This document shows, in pieces, positions 51,142 through 60,425 of a stretch of DNA of 64,000 nucleotides. Made by a program: the position numbers and the translations under genes. Each line of letters begins with the position of its first letter. Position 1 is the stretch's first letter. The notes below the pieces were generated by a model. It was not told the DNA's origin and did no database searches. It was given only the letters and a program-made list of their open reading frames with translations. This DNA is from Oerskovia paurometabola. GTDB lineage: Bacteria; Actinomycetota; Actinomycetes; Actinomycetales; Cellulomonadaceae. Location of the stretch: NCBI RefSeq assembly GCF_016907365.1, contig NZ_JAFBBV010000001.1, forward strand, positions 372,001 through 436,000. Direction: 5' to 3'.

Positions 51142-52821
51142 CTAGTTACGGGTCCCGAACCGTTCCAGCGCCTCCGCGAGCTCGCGCCACCCTGCGCTCC
51201 GGTCGCCCCGGCGTCAGCGCGCTGCCGTACAGCGTGCGCATCCTCCCGCAGCCGTCGCACGAGCGCAGCCTCGTCCGGGCCCACGGGGAGGTATCGGTCG
51301 TCGAGCAGGTGCGGGGCGTCGCGTTCGGCGTACATCGCCACGGTGTCGAGGAAGCGCGTCAGGCCCCGCGCGGCCCGACGGCGGCGCGCAGCCTCGGCCT
51401 CCTTCTCCCCACGGGAGGTGGTCTCTCTGGCGGGAGTGCCGTCGTCGGGCAGGGGAGGGGATGCGACGGCGACGTCGAAGCGGCCCTCCCAGAGGCGGCT
51501 GAAGGCCGCGTCGTCGGCCAGGTGGACGACCGTCCCGATCTCGCTCCCCAGCCCGCCGGGCGCACCCGACGCGACGAGCTCCTCACGGAGCCCGGCGACC
51601 TCGTAGGCGAAGCGGAGCAGGTTGTCGTCCGTCATCGAGGCGCCCACGACCAGCAGGTGCTTGGTCATCATGAGCGACTGCACGAGTGAGCCGACGGGCT
51701 TCCAGCGGGTGTCGTACCGGACGAACGAGCTGCGGGAGAGCACGATCGTCGCCGGATGGTCGACGTCCCCGTGCATCTTGAGGACCCACGGGCGCGATGC
51801 CTTGGTGGGGTCCCAGGGGAGGGTCGAGATCGCGAGGTCGCGTCGGCCGACCGGAAGGCCCGACGACGCCGCGACCGCCTCCTCGTAGAGGTGGTCGTAG
51901 TTCGTGGTCACCGCCTCGGGTATGCGCATGCCCGCGAGCAGGCAGTGGGCGAGGCTCGGGCGGCGGCCGTCCCTGGCGAGGATCGCCGCGACCTGGCGAC
52001 CCAGCTGCTCCTGGCTGTCGCGACGCGCGGCCTCGTCGTGCCGGCCCGCCTGCTTGGCCAGGATGACCTGCAGGAGCTCGGCCTGCTCGAGCGAACCGAG
52101 GCCCTGGAGATCCTTCGGTGTGATGTCGAGGCTCATCGCCTCGACGAAGTTGTCCAACAGCGCGCCCCAGGAGGGTAGGCCTGCGGCGATGCTCACGCCG
52201 GCGCCGAAGAAGAGGGCAAGGTCGCCCCTGGCGGCTCGCTCACTTGCGGGCCTGAGCGTCGAGCTTCTCGGTCGGGAGGGCGCGACGTCCTGCGGCCCGG
52301 CGGCGGTGCTGGAGCGCCGAGTAGTCGGACCGGCTCGACGCGACGAGCGCGACCTCGACCCCGTGCTCGTCGGCCGCCGCCGTGAGGTGGGCGAGGAGGG
52401 CGTCGATGACCAGACCCCGCTCGACGTCGTGGCCGCCGCCCGCCGTGCCGAGGACCGGGAGCGCGACCAGTGGAAGGTCGCGGCCCGCCGCGTGGGCGGT
52501 GGAACGAAGGCGCTCGCTGCCCGTTCGCGCGATGTGCTCGACGGCACGCGCCGCAGCGCGCCCGACCTCGTCGGGCGTCGCGCCGATCGCATCGAGGAAC
52601 CAGACCTGACGGTCGCTGAGGGGCTGGCGGCTCGCCGGGAGCGCGGAGCCGCGCTGCCAGCCGTGCGGACGGACGGTGGCCCAGTCCTCGTGGGCGCCCA
52701 GGCCCACGGCCGGGCGCCAGTGGTCGCGGACGCTGAAGCGCGAGTCCGTCGAGATGACGACGGCGTTCGCGCCGAGAGCCTCGAGGCGGCCGTTGAGGAC
52801 GAAGAGGTGGCCGGGGGTCAT
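51142..52821 (-). pseudogene. Macro-domain-like/SIR2 protein broken by two frameshifts
   Basis: Reads as one protein of about 559 residues. Frame 1 (52821-52240): N-terminal macro-like fold (FVLNGRLEALGANAVVISTD, LPLVALPVLGTAGGGH) ending KLDAQARK-stop. Skipping one base there enters frame 2, ERAARGDLALFFGAGVSIAAGLPSWGALLD, a SIR2-like NAD-binding domain with FGAGVS, TTNYDHLYEEA and VLKMHGDVDHP. This frame has no usable start codon. At the GGGG run (51206-51209) a one-base insertion would switch to GWRELAEALERFGTRN and the stop at 51142. SIR2 domains in such proteins destroy NAD during phage infection. Sequencing error, decay or, for the first break, +1 frameshifting at AAG-TGA are all possible. 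Confidence 0.7.
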
Positions 52822-53123
52822 GGGGTCTCAACCGATGGCGCCGTGAGCGAACGGTGACGTTCGATCGGTGCCAGAGCCATGGGCGCCCGGTGTTCCTCCC
52901 AGTGCTTGCCCAACCAGTCCACCTGCTCGTCCTCTAGCGCCACGTTCAGGTGCTCGTCGTGCAGCCTGGCGTACTGCGGGAACTGGGTGAGCTCGGACCC
53001 GACGTCGATTCGAAGGCGGGAGGGGTCCACTGCGATCAGTCCGTCGTCGAAAAGGCGGTGAACGTCTAGCCGGAGCATCAGGCCACCATGCTCATTTTCA
53101 CGAGTCTGCGACCAGCTCCGCAT
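52818..53123 (-). pseudogene. HNH endonuclease C-terminal fragment
   Basis: 101 codons. ENEHGGLMLRLDVHRLFDDGLIAVDPSRLRID and LHDEHLNVALEDEQVDWLGKHWEEHR match the end of HNH_2-type nucleases (typical NGLLLRxDLHxLFDxGLIAV). The catalytic half with the CxxC/His core is missing, and a stop lies directly upstream of the first Met. The stop overlaps the macro/SIR2 start (ATGA). Probably a remnant, but a translated stub coupled to the next gene cannot be excluded. Confidence 0.65.
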
Positions 53124-53324
53124 TGAAGCCTCAACTCATGGGTCTAGTGGGCGCTGACGAGGCGTAGCCCAAGGAAGTCTCGCGTGGTCAATCAGGCTCT
53201 TCGTAGTTGGGGTGCCGATGGTGACAGGTAGCGCCGGGCCGGTGCTCGGGCGACCCAATGGTCGGACGCTCGCCCGGGACTGTCCTACCCTGGGATCCCA
53301 CTCAGCTCACCAAGGTAGGTAGAG

Positions 53325-55682
53325 ATGCCCGAACAGCCCGTCGAGACACTTGATCTTACGCCGTCGCCGCGCATCCTCGAGATGATCGCCGAGACGGACC
53401 TGCAGATCCATCAGTGCCTCGCGGAGCTGATCGACAATTGCTTCGACGAGTTGCAGAAGGCTCGGGAGGCGATCCCCGGCTTCGACGGGCGCGTCGACAT
53501 CACCCTCCCGACCGCTAGCAGGGCGAACCGGCACTCGGAGGTTGTAGTTGCGGACTCGGGCAGGGGCATGTCTCCCGAGCAGATGGAGCAGGCTCTGAAG
53601 GCTGGCTCGTCAAGCAACAGCCAGTACGGCACGTTGGGGCTCTTCGGGATGGGCTTCAACGTCGCGACGGCCCGGCTCGGTGGTGTCACGGTTGTGAGGT
53701 CCGGTCGTGAGGGTGACGGCTTCTGGAACGTCGTGACTATCGACCTCACCGAGATGCGCCGTGCGGGGACCTTTCATGTGCCGCTGACCAAGGAGCCAAA
53801 GGCATCTGGTGAGCACGGCACGATGATCATCGTCAAGGGGTTGCGGCAGGACACGGTGGCCAAGCTCCAGAAGCAGGCCGAGTTGGGGCGCGTGAGGACC
53901 CAACTGGGCAACATCTATACCTTCATGCTCCGCGATCCCCAGCGCTCCTCCTACTCTGGCTCAGACGTCATCGGCGGTCTCGCGCTGTCGCTCTATCTCA
54001 ACGGGAACGCAATCAAGCCGACCGTGCCGTGCGTCTGGGACCCATCTCGAGCGGTCCCCTACAAGGGGCAGGACATCAAGTCGGTCCGTTCCCTCGAATT
54101 CCCCTTGACCAGCGCCTTCGCGTGCATGGACTGCGGGCACTGGATGAGTCTGAGCGCGGACGAGTGCACTGAGTGCTCATCCTGCAACGTGCATGAGCGC
54201 GAACGGCGCATCACCGGCTGGCTCGGCATTCAGCGCTACAACCACAACAGCGACTTCGGAATCAGCCTCATTCGGCAGGGTCGAGTGATCGTGCACCGCG
54301 ACAAGTCCCTCTTCGAGTGGATCGACGACGACGACACTCGGCAGGTCGAGTACCCGATCGAGGTTGGAGGCGGGCGGATCGTCGGAGAAGTCCACCTCGA
54401 TCACGCACCTGTCACCTTCCGCAAGACAAACTTCGATCGCGAGAATGCCGCCTGGTCGACGATGGTCCAAAAGGTACGGGGCGTGGCTCCCTTGCGGCCC
54501 GGAAAGGCGCGAGAGCTAAACCTCGCTGAGAACGATAGTCCACTCGGGATCCTGTTCAATGCCTACCGCCGAAATGACCCGGGCCTCCGTTACTTGGTTC
54601 CGGGAAACGGAAGGTCGGCGATTCATGACCGGGCTCGTGAGTGGGCTCGCCTCTTCGTCGCAGGTGACCCCGAGTATCAGACCGACTCGGTGTGGTACGC
54701 CGCGATCGAAGAGCACGAGGCGATGGTCCACGGGCGTGGTTCCGACATGTCGGAGCCGCGCGCGGATGACGACTGGCTCGCGAGAGAGGGGCTCGGCCAC
54801 CTGACTGGCGGTGGCGACGAGTCTGACGAGCAGGACGAAGGTTCCGGTCTGGTTGCTGAACCGGACGCTCCGTCACGGCCGGTGACGCTCGATGAGCGGT
54901 TTGCGCGCTACCGCGAGAATTCGGTGAGCGTAGCCGGCATCGATGGAAAGGCCTCGATCGGGGGTGCGGCCCCGTTTATCCGGTGCTACCTGACGTGCGG
55001 CGTCGACCTGTCGGCGGAGAACAACGGACCCTACTTCGCGATTAGGGTGACAGGTGGCGAGGTGGAGATGTACGTAGCCGGTGAGCATCCGTTGATCGCC
55101 GAATACGGCTGGGATGCGACGTCGGTGGCGCTCGTCTGCGCGGCCCCTGTTCTCTCTACGGTTCTCCAGTACAGCGGCACGGTAGACGCGTTCATCTTGG
55201 ACGTCCTCTCGGCGCATGCCGACATGAAACTCGATCACGCGGCCGTGCGGTCCCGGGCGGAGGGACTCGTCGAGCATCTGCGCGATCTGTTCGGCCCGGT
55301 CGTTGGCGAGACTCCCTTGGTGAGTTGGGAGAGGCTTCGCCCGTCGTCGCGACGTGAGGCGGAATTCGCCGCCTACAAATCGTCGCCGTCCATTGACTGG
55401 ATGAACGCGATCGAGACTGGAAGGTTTGCTGACTACCTCACTGTCGCTGGAATCAAGGACTTGGTCGCGGAGGACCCGGAGCGATACCTGGACGGACGGG
55501 TGTTCAGGACGACCTACTCGGCGTTCGACGACGAGGGAACGCGCGCCGACACGCTCGACCGGCTCGATGGCCTTCTGAGTGATCTCGGCAGGATGCTCGG
55601 GGTGACGCGGGGGACGAGCGCTCGCGAGCTCAGCAAGCACCTCCTCTCGGCAGAGCTGATCGCCGCAGAGGTGGCGGACTGA
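53325..55682 (+). CDS. GHKL ATPase with zinc ribbon (paraMORC/MutL-like), predicted defence protein
   Basis: 785 residues, ATG behind AAGGTAGGTAGAG. Bergerat ATP-binding fold: N-box ELIDNCFDE (Asn38), G1 ADSGRGMS (Asp77), G2 GLFGMGFN (105-112). Residues ~265-290 hold a Cys cluster (Cys267, 270, 281, 284, 287) likely to bind zinc. A transducer-like region with HRDKSLFEWID, an acidic linker around 530 and a helical C-terminus follow. Prokaryotic MutL/MORC-type GHKL proteins are known partners of helicases and nucleases in predicted restriction systems. The stop shares one base with the helicase start (TGATG). Likely an ATP-driven DNA clamp that loads the next protein. Confidence 0.78.
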   Translation: MPEQPVETLDLTPSPRILEMIAETDLQIHQCLAELIDNCFDELQKAREAIPGFDGRVDITLPTASRANRHSEVVVADSGRGMSPEQMEQALKAGSSSNSQYGTLGLFGMGFNVATARLGGVTVVRSGREGDGFWNVVTIDLTEMRRAGTFHVPLTKEPKASGEHGTMIIVKGLRQDTVAKLQKQAELGRVRTQLGNIYTFMLRDPQRSSYSGSDVIGGLALSLYLNGNAIKPTVPCVWDPSRAVPYKGQDIKSVRSLEFPLTSAFACMDCGHWMSLSADECTECSSCNVHERERRITGWLGIQRYNHNSDFGISLIRQGRVIVHRDKSLFEWIDDDDTRQVEYPIEVGGGRIVGEVHLDHAPVTFRKTNFDRENAAWSTMVQKVRGVAPLRPGKARELNLAENDSPLGILFNAYRRNDPGLRYLVPGNGRSAIHDRAREWARLFVAGDPEYQTDSVWYAAIEEHEAMVHGRGSDMSEPRADDDWLAREGLGHLTGGGDESDEQDEGSGLVAEPDAPSRPVTLDERFARYRENSVSVAGIDGKASIGGAAPFIRCYLTCGVDLSAENNGPYFAIRVTGGEVEMYVAGEHPLIAEYGWDATSVALVCAAPVLSTVLQYSGTVDAFILDVLSAHADMKLDHAAVRSRAEGLVEHLRDLFGPVVGETPLVSWERLRPSSRREAEFAAYKSSPSIDWMNAIETGRFADYLTVAGIKDLVAEDPERYLDGRVFRTTYSAFDDEGTRADTLDRLDGLLSDLGRMLGVTRGTSARELSKHLLSAELIAAEVAD

Positions 55683-57340
55683 TGGGGCTGCGCTTCGTAG
55701 ACCCTGGGTTTCTGCGGGCTGGCGGACCGTTGGGTTTCACCCGGCAGGTAGAGCGCCTGCTTGCACTGATCGGGTTCGTTGATGTCATCAACATTGACGC
55801 CTCCGGAGATCAGGGCGGCGATCTGATAGGCAGACTCAAAGGTGACGACTGGGTTTTCCAGGCGAAGTGGCGCCTCAGAGGAGGAGCGACGGTCGACGCG
55901 GATGCGGTGGACGAAGTGCAGAACGCGATGTCCGCGTACCGAATCGATCGTGGTGTTGTCGTCACAAACGGCACCTTCACTAAGAAGGCACGCGCCCGCG
56001 TTGAGGCGCTTCGCAAGGTCAACCTCAACATTTCGCTCTGGGACGGAGTTGCGCTCGAGAAGCTGCATGATCGTGCCAGCGAGCGGACCAAACCCTTCAA
56101 ACTCCACGAGTACCAGGAGCGCGCGGTCGAAGGTGCCTGGAAGGCCCTGACCGACACAGGGCGGGCGCTGACCTTCCTCGCGACAGGGCTCGGCAAGACG
56201 GTCGTCGCAGGACGGGTCGTAACCAAGATCTTGACTGCCTGCCCCGGTGCGAGAGTCCTGGTGGTGGCGCACACGACGGATCTCGTCGAGCAACTGGAGC
56301 GGTCCATGTGGCGTGACATTCCGAAGAGTGTCGCGACCCGGGTTGTGAACGGGACATTCAAACCGGATGACCTTCGGGGGGTCACCTTCGCGGTTCTGCC
56401 GACGGCCGCGAACTACGTCCGGTCTGGCTTTAAACCAGACGCGATCATCGTAGATGAGGCGCACCACGTCGGGGAGGATGGCGACTACGCCGACGTCTTT
56501 GCCGCGCTGCCGGATGTCCCGAGGCTCGGCGTCACTGCCACGCCGTGGCGCGGCGATCGGTTCGACATCGAAAAGGTCTTCGGTCGGCCCGTCGTACGCG
56601 TGAGCATTTCGGACGGCATGTGTCTAGGCTACCTCGCGAGCGTCAGGTATAAGCTCTACTCCGACAACATCGACTGGGACTTCGTTCGCGACCAAAGCGA
56701 GAAGGGGTACTCGATCAGGGACCTCAACAAGCGTCTCTTCGTACCGGAACGCGACGAGGCGATCCGCGATCACCTGATCGAGGTTTGGGGTCGGACGAGG
56801 AGCCCTCGTGCGATCGTCTTCTGCCAGACCATCCTGCACGCGGAGGAGATGGCAGGGCTCCTTGCTCGAGTTCCGGGATGGACAGCAACGACCTCGATCC
56901 ACGGGCAGCTGACGAAGAGTGAACGTCGTGATCGACTTGTCCGTTTCCGCAATGGAGAGATCCCAATCCTTACCAGCGTCGATTTGCTAAATGAGGGCGT
57001 GGATGTGCCCGACGTGAACATCCTCGCATTCGCCAGGGTCACGCACTCGCGGCGGATCTTTGTGCAGCAGCTCGGCCGCGGGCTCCGGATCCGCGCTGGC
57101 AAAGAGAGCGTGGAAGTGTTGGATTTCGTGTCTGACATCCGACGCCTCGCCGAGATCCACGACTTACGGGAGCAGGTCAGTGAGTCGGAAGCCGAGAGCG
57201 TATCCGTCCCGCGGAACGAGTTCGAGTTCACCGACGCCAGGGTCGAGGGCCTCCTAGAGCGCTGGATCGCGGATGTCGGTGACCTCGCAGGTGCCGACGA
57301 CAGCGTCCGTCTCGAGTTTCCCCCGGAAGTAGGAGCGTGA
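55682..57340 (+). CDS. Mrr-type endonuclease fused to SF2 DEAH helicase
   Basis: 552 residues. N-terminal ~130 residues: restriction-endonuclease (Mrr_cat) fold with Asp47 in GDQGGDLIG and Gln60-x-Lys62 in FQAKW, the D-(E/Q)xK active site, followed by GVVVTNGTFTKKAR. Residues ~140-500: SF2 helicase with Walker A ATGLGKT (167-173), DEAH (258-261), TATPWR, and motif VI QQLGRGLRI. The C-terminus is a short acidic tail. It combines DNA cleavage with translocation. Position between the GHKL ATPase and the small third gene, with almost no gaps, shows a single functional unit. Confidence 0.85.
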   Translation: MGLRFVDPGFLRAGGPLGFTRQVERLLALIGFVDVINIDASGDQGGDLIGRLKGDDWVFQAKWRLRGGATVDADAVDEVQNAMSAYRIDRGVVVTNGTFTKKARARVEALRKVNLNISLWDGVALEKLHDRASERTKPFKLHEYQERAVEGAWKALTDTGRALTFLATGLGKTVVAGRVVTKILTACPGARVLVVAHTTDLVEQLERSMWRDIPKSVATRVVNGTFKPDDLRGVTFAVLPTAANYVRSGFKPDAIIVDEAHHVGEDGDYADVFAALPDVPRLGVTATPWRGDRFDIEKVFGRPVVRVSISDGMCLGYLASVRYKLYSDNIDWDFVRDQSEKGYSIRDLNKRLFVPERDEAIRDHLIEVWGRTRSPRAIVFCQTILHAEEMAGLLARVPGWTATTSIHGQLTKSERRDRLVRFRNGEIPILTSVDLLNEGVDVPDVNILAFARVTHSRRIFVQQLGRGLRIRAGKESVEVLDFVSDIRRLAEIHDLREQVSESEAESVSVPRNEFEFTDARVEGLLERWIADVGDLAGADDSVRLEFPPEVGA

Positions 57341-57343
57341 TTG

Positions 57344-57967
57344 GTGGCCGACATCCCGGATGCCGTACGGCATGAGATCGTCGTTGAGCTTTATAAGCGC
57401 CTTGATGAGATGCAGTGGGAGCAGTTCAGCTCGAGCGAGAGCACGGCGGCGTACCAGCGTTTTGTGAGCGACCCCGCAGTCGGGGGGAGGCTTGGGACAT
57501 ACATGCCACGTGGTCAAATCAGGGTGTGGATAAAGGACGGTCCTGCGAAGGAGTACCGGCGCGCCCTTGAGGGGGTTGGACGGTATGCGCCCTTTACATC
57601 ACGGCAGTACCCGGGTCCGCAGTCGATCATCGACGGCTCGATCGGAAGCGGGTGGCTCGTGCGACTAGAGTCTCTCGACCACAAGCCGATGCGATGTCAG
57701 GCGGCCAAGGGCGATGAGGTGCGCTTCGTGACATGGGGTGCCTTCGCAAACCTTAAGGAACTGATCTGGACCGGCGCTGTTCACATCGCCTCGGGCTCAG
57801 CGATCGGTTTCGATGTCGTCGTGACCAAGCCGAGTATTGCCCCGTTGCCGCCCGATGACTGGAGGTTTGTGCGCGATCTCTGCGGAGTCATCGGCGCGGT
57901 GCCGCATCAGGTTACGAACGCGGCCCGGCGTAAACAGGTCTGGTCGGCGCCCGTGTTCAAGGACTGA
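57344..57967 (+). CDS. Third gene of the GHKL-helicase operon, unknown
   Basis: About 207 residues; GTG at 57344 (8 nt after AGGAG) or TTG at 57341. No family recognised. Mixed alpha/beta: helix HEIVVELYKRLDEMQWEQFSS, then YMPRGQIRVWIKDGPAKEYRRALEG, QYPGPQSIIDGSIGSGWLVRLESLDHKP and a beta-rich end. Charged and basic stretches fit DNA contact. The last ~16 codons (NAARRKQVWSAPVFKD) lie inside a 50-bp repeat that also ends an IS481 remnant 3.1 kb away, so the natural C-terminus may have been replaced by insertion-sequence DNA. Confidence 0.6.
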   Translation: MADIPDAVRHEIVVELYKRLDEMQWEQFSSSESTAAYQRFVSDPAVGGRLGTYMPRGQIRVWIKDGPAKEYRRALEGVGRYAPFTSRQYPGPQSIIDGSIGSGWLVRLESLDHKPMRCQAAKGDEVRFVTWGAFANLKELIWTGAVHIASGSAIGFDVVVTKPSIAPLPPDDWRFVRDLCGVIGAVPHQVTNAARRKQVWSAPVFKD

Positions 57968-57969
57968 CA
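57920..57969 (+). repeat. 50-bp direct repeat, copy 1 (probable IS end)
   Basis: 45 of 50 positions (one gap) match copy 2 at 61033-61081. Both end in TGACA, so the outer edge read inward is TGTCAGTC, like an insertion-sequence terminus. It overlaps the 3' end of the gene at 57344. Confidence 0.75.
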
Positions 57970-57984
57970 GGTCCACACCCTGCT

Positions 57985-58824
57985 GTGACGGTGAGAATGG
58001 CTGCGTATCGCAGGCGGTCTCAACCCGCGGCGCGAAGGCGATCGCTGCGGCGGGTCGCTGACAGGGTGGGAATTCAAGAACAACAGGTGCGCCGGTACCT
58101 GCTGCGCCACGGCGGGGTACGGCCCTCGCTGCGGCATCTGAACCCTTCCGAGCGAGAGGAGATTCTCGCGGGATCGCGGCCGGCTCGTCCGCTCGGGCGA
58201 TCGCAGAGGCCTTGGGTCGGCCGGCGTCGACGATCTCGCGCGAGTTCGCCCGCAACGGCGGCCTCTCCGCCAACCGCGCGACGGTCGCGGAAGAGTGCGC
58301 TCAGGCGCAGGTCAAGCGATCGGCGACTCCGCGCCTCGCCCGCGACCAGAGTATTCGGGTTACGGTGCCCGCTCGGCTCGAGCTGGATTGGTCGCCACAG
58401 CAGATCGCGGCGTGGCTGCGGCGAGAGCATCCCGGCGAGCCGAGCATGTGGGTCTCGCACGAGACGATCTACCGCGCGGTGTACTTGCCGAGGTCACGGA
58501 ATCTGCGACGGGATCAAGGCCAAGGACGTCAACACCGCCGTCGCCCGCGCTGTATTCAGCGTGCCACCGGGCAGGTGCAAGTCCCTGACCTGGGACCGCA
58601 GTCGCGAGATGGCCGACCACGCCTTCCTCAGCGCACTCATCGACGCACTTGCCTTCTTCTTCGACCCTCGCAGGCCTCGGCAGCGCGGCACGAACGAGAG
58701 CACCGACCGCCTCCTGTGCCATTACCTCCGAAGACGCGCCAACCTCGCAGCTACGACAGACGACAAGCTGGAGCGGATCCGGTTGCTTCTCCACGATCGT
58801 CCTCGCCGCGTTCTGGACTGGTGA
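57985..58824 (+). mobile_element. Degenerate IS30-family transposase
   Basis: A transposase readable only by changing frame. N-terminal helix-turn-helix (QEQQVRRYLLRHGGVRPSLRHL NPSEREEIL), then in another frame RAIAEALGRPASTISREFARNGG and WSPQQIAAWLRREHPGEPSMWVSHETIYRAVY, the IS30 N-terminal signature. After a deletion it continues with SLTWDRSREMADH, FFFDPRRPRQRGTNESTDRLLCHYLR and LHDRPRRVLDW, the IS30 C-terminal core. Much of the central catalytic part is missing. Inactive. Terminal inverted repeats could not be identified. Confidence 0.82.
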
Positions 58825-58880
58825 GATCGCCGTTGTTTTGAGACGCGCCGCAGTGTGGAGATCGACGCAGGGGGAGTGCG

Positions 58881-58916
58881 GGCGCGGTGTGGAGCTAGCC
58901 CGCTCCACACCGCGCC
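58881..58916. terminator. Terminator of the DGQHR gene
   Basis: A perfect 15-bp stem (GGCGCGGTGTGGAGC and complement) with a 6-nt loop, starting 13 nt past the stop of the leftward gene. Confidence 0.8.
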
Positions 58917-58928
58917 TGCTCAGCTGGT

Positions 58929-60230
58929 CTAGCGCGACGGGATGAGGTTGGCCTGCTCGGCGTCGGCCCGGTTCCAGACTGCTGAGTCGCCCGCGAGAGT
59001 CTGGTCCACGATGAACTTGGTGAGGACCTTGAAGTCCTGCGCGCGGGAGCGCGTGGAGTAAGAGCCACCCGCCCTAGCCTCGATCACTCCGAGTGCGAAC
59101 CAGCTGTCCGTCGGCTCGGCATACACCGGCAGCGACATCTGCTCGTCGAACGCCTTCCACGCCGTCACGATCTCGTCGGAGCTCTTGCCCTCCTTCAAGA
59201 GGTCGTGCCAGGCGGCCGCGAAGGCCCGCACCACCACGTTGGACGCGATGAGGTGCTGCTGGCGGAGCTCAGCGGGGCTCAGGTCGCCATCGATCACCTC
59301 ATTCAGTGACGGGAACGCAGTGAGCAGCGCCTCCTCGAAAGCCTCATATTCCTTCACGAGGTTCTGGTCCTTGAGGGACTGAGCGACCACCCGCCCGACA
59401 CGCCCATTGCCGACAGCCAGCGCCCGGATGATGTCGGCGACGTGCTTCGCCCCGAGCAGGTACGGCGACGTGCCGCCGACGCGGTCCTGCTCGAGGTCGA
59501 CCCTGCCCTCGAGCAGGTCCGACGTCTCGAGCACGATGTTGAGCGCCCGGCCTACCGCCGTCCGGTCGTTGAAGCGGTCACGAACGGAGCCTGTGATGCC
59601 CTTCGCGTTGTCGTTGATGTCGACAAAGATGCGCCGGGCGGTCTCGATCGCGTCGGTGAGCACGATCTGTACGGATACACGCTCGGAGGCCAGTCGCTCC
59701 CGGACCGCGATTTCCTTGTCCAGGAGCTGCTGGTGGTGTTCGATGAGCGCGGGCTCCTCCTGCCGCTTGGCCGCCGCGACCGAAGCGCGAGCCTTCTCGA
59801 TGCGGGAAATGAGGCGCTCCCACGCCAGGTGGAAGCCGAGCGTTCGGTGCTGGCCGTCGACGATCTGAATCTCGCCCTTCGCGTCCTTCGGGACGGCAAG
59901 GATGCCGAACTGCGTGGTCGCCGTGTTGATCACGTCGTACGGCTGAAACTCGAAGATGTCCGGGGAGCGCAAGAGCAGAGCGGGCGACACCCACTCCGGC
60001 TTGTCGAGCAGGTACTCCGCGAAGTCCTGCGCGTGCTTCAGGACGATCCTGCGCTGCGTCGAGTTGACGTCGAGAGGCTTGTCCGGATCGGGCTTCGGCA
60101 GGAACGTCACCAGCTCTCGGACCGAGAAGTCCACGGAGTAGACGGTCCGACCTCCCTGCGTGTACCGGGAGGCGAAGAAGCGCTCGTACGGGTCGTACCC
60201 GGTCGGAAGGATGAAGGCGTTGGTGGTCAT
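58929..60230 (-). CDS. DGQHR-domain protein (DndB-like)
   Basis: 433 residues; ATG with AGGAG 8 nt upstream. The DGQHR motif is at 125-129 in QIVDGQHRTLGFHLAWE, preceded by FGILAVPKDAKGE and followed by a charged coiled-coil region and FVDINDNAKGI, the second conserved block. The family includes DndB, regulator of phosphorothioate DNA modification, and many lone proteins in defence islands; several bind DNA and act as repressors. No dnd genes are in the window. Its own promoter contains two palindromes, so self-repression is plausible. It lies between IS30 wreckage and the restriction system. Confidence 0.82.
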   Translation of the reverse strand: MTTNAFILPTGYDPYERFFASRYTQGGRTVYSVDFSVRELVTFLPKPDPDKPLDVNSTQRRIVLKHAQDFAEYLLDKPEWVSPALLLRSPDIFEFQPYDVINTATTQFGILAVPKDAKGEIQIVDGQHRTLGFHLAWERLISRIEKARASVAAAKRQEEPALIEHHQQLLDKEIAVRERLASERVSVQIVLTDAIETARRIFVDINDNAKGITGSVRDRFNDRTAVGRALNIVLETSDLLEGRVDLEQDRVGGTSPYLLGAKHVADIIRALAVGNGRVGRVVAQSLKDQNLVKEYEAFEEALLTAFPSLNEVIDGDLSPAELRQQHLIASNVVVRAFAAAWHDLLKEGKSSDEIVTAWKAFDEQMSLPVYAEPTDSWFALGVIEARAGGSYSTRSRAQDFKVLTKFIVDQTLAGDSAVWNRADAEQANLIPSR

Positions 60231-60285
60231 CTAGGGCTCCTAGTTGAGTGGATCGACGGTTAAGGGTGTCGGCCGGACAACAAGA

Positions 60286-60332
60286 ACCTTAGGGCCGGCT
60301 TTGCCGGCTTGTCAATGGATTAAGCGGCTTAA
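60286..60332 (-). promoter_or_regulatory. Promoter and operators of the DGQHR gene
   Basis: Minus-strand -35 TTGACA (60315-60310), 18-bp spacer, -10 TAAGGT (60291-60286), both near consensus. The spacer holds GCCGGC-TTT-GCCGGC (60294-60308), and just upstream of the -35 lies TTAAGC-G-GCTTAA (60320-60332). Placing palindromes over and next to the promoter indicates tight repression. Confidence 0.72.
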
Positions 60333-60425
60333 ACATGGAACAAGTTCGACCGCCGGGTGTGAACGACGAGTGCACCTTCACGCTGCACAGGGTGATACAC
60401 GCGCCGCTGCCAGTCGGCCATCGGG

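Noticed and set aside
50214..52592. A single 792-residue SIR2-EcsC fusion protein
   Set aside because: The frame is open only because of the frameshift at 51206-51209; EcsC has its own GTG with a strong GGAGG and the SIR2 tail ends naturally at 51142 in another frame.
57985..58824. A complete, active IS30 element
   Set aside because: The transposase needs several frame changes, lacks part of the catalytic core, and no terminal inverted repeats were found.
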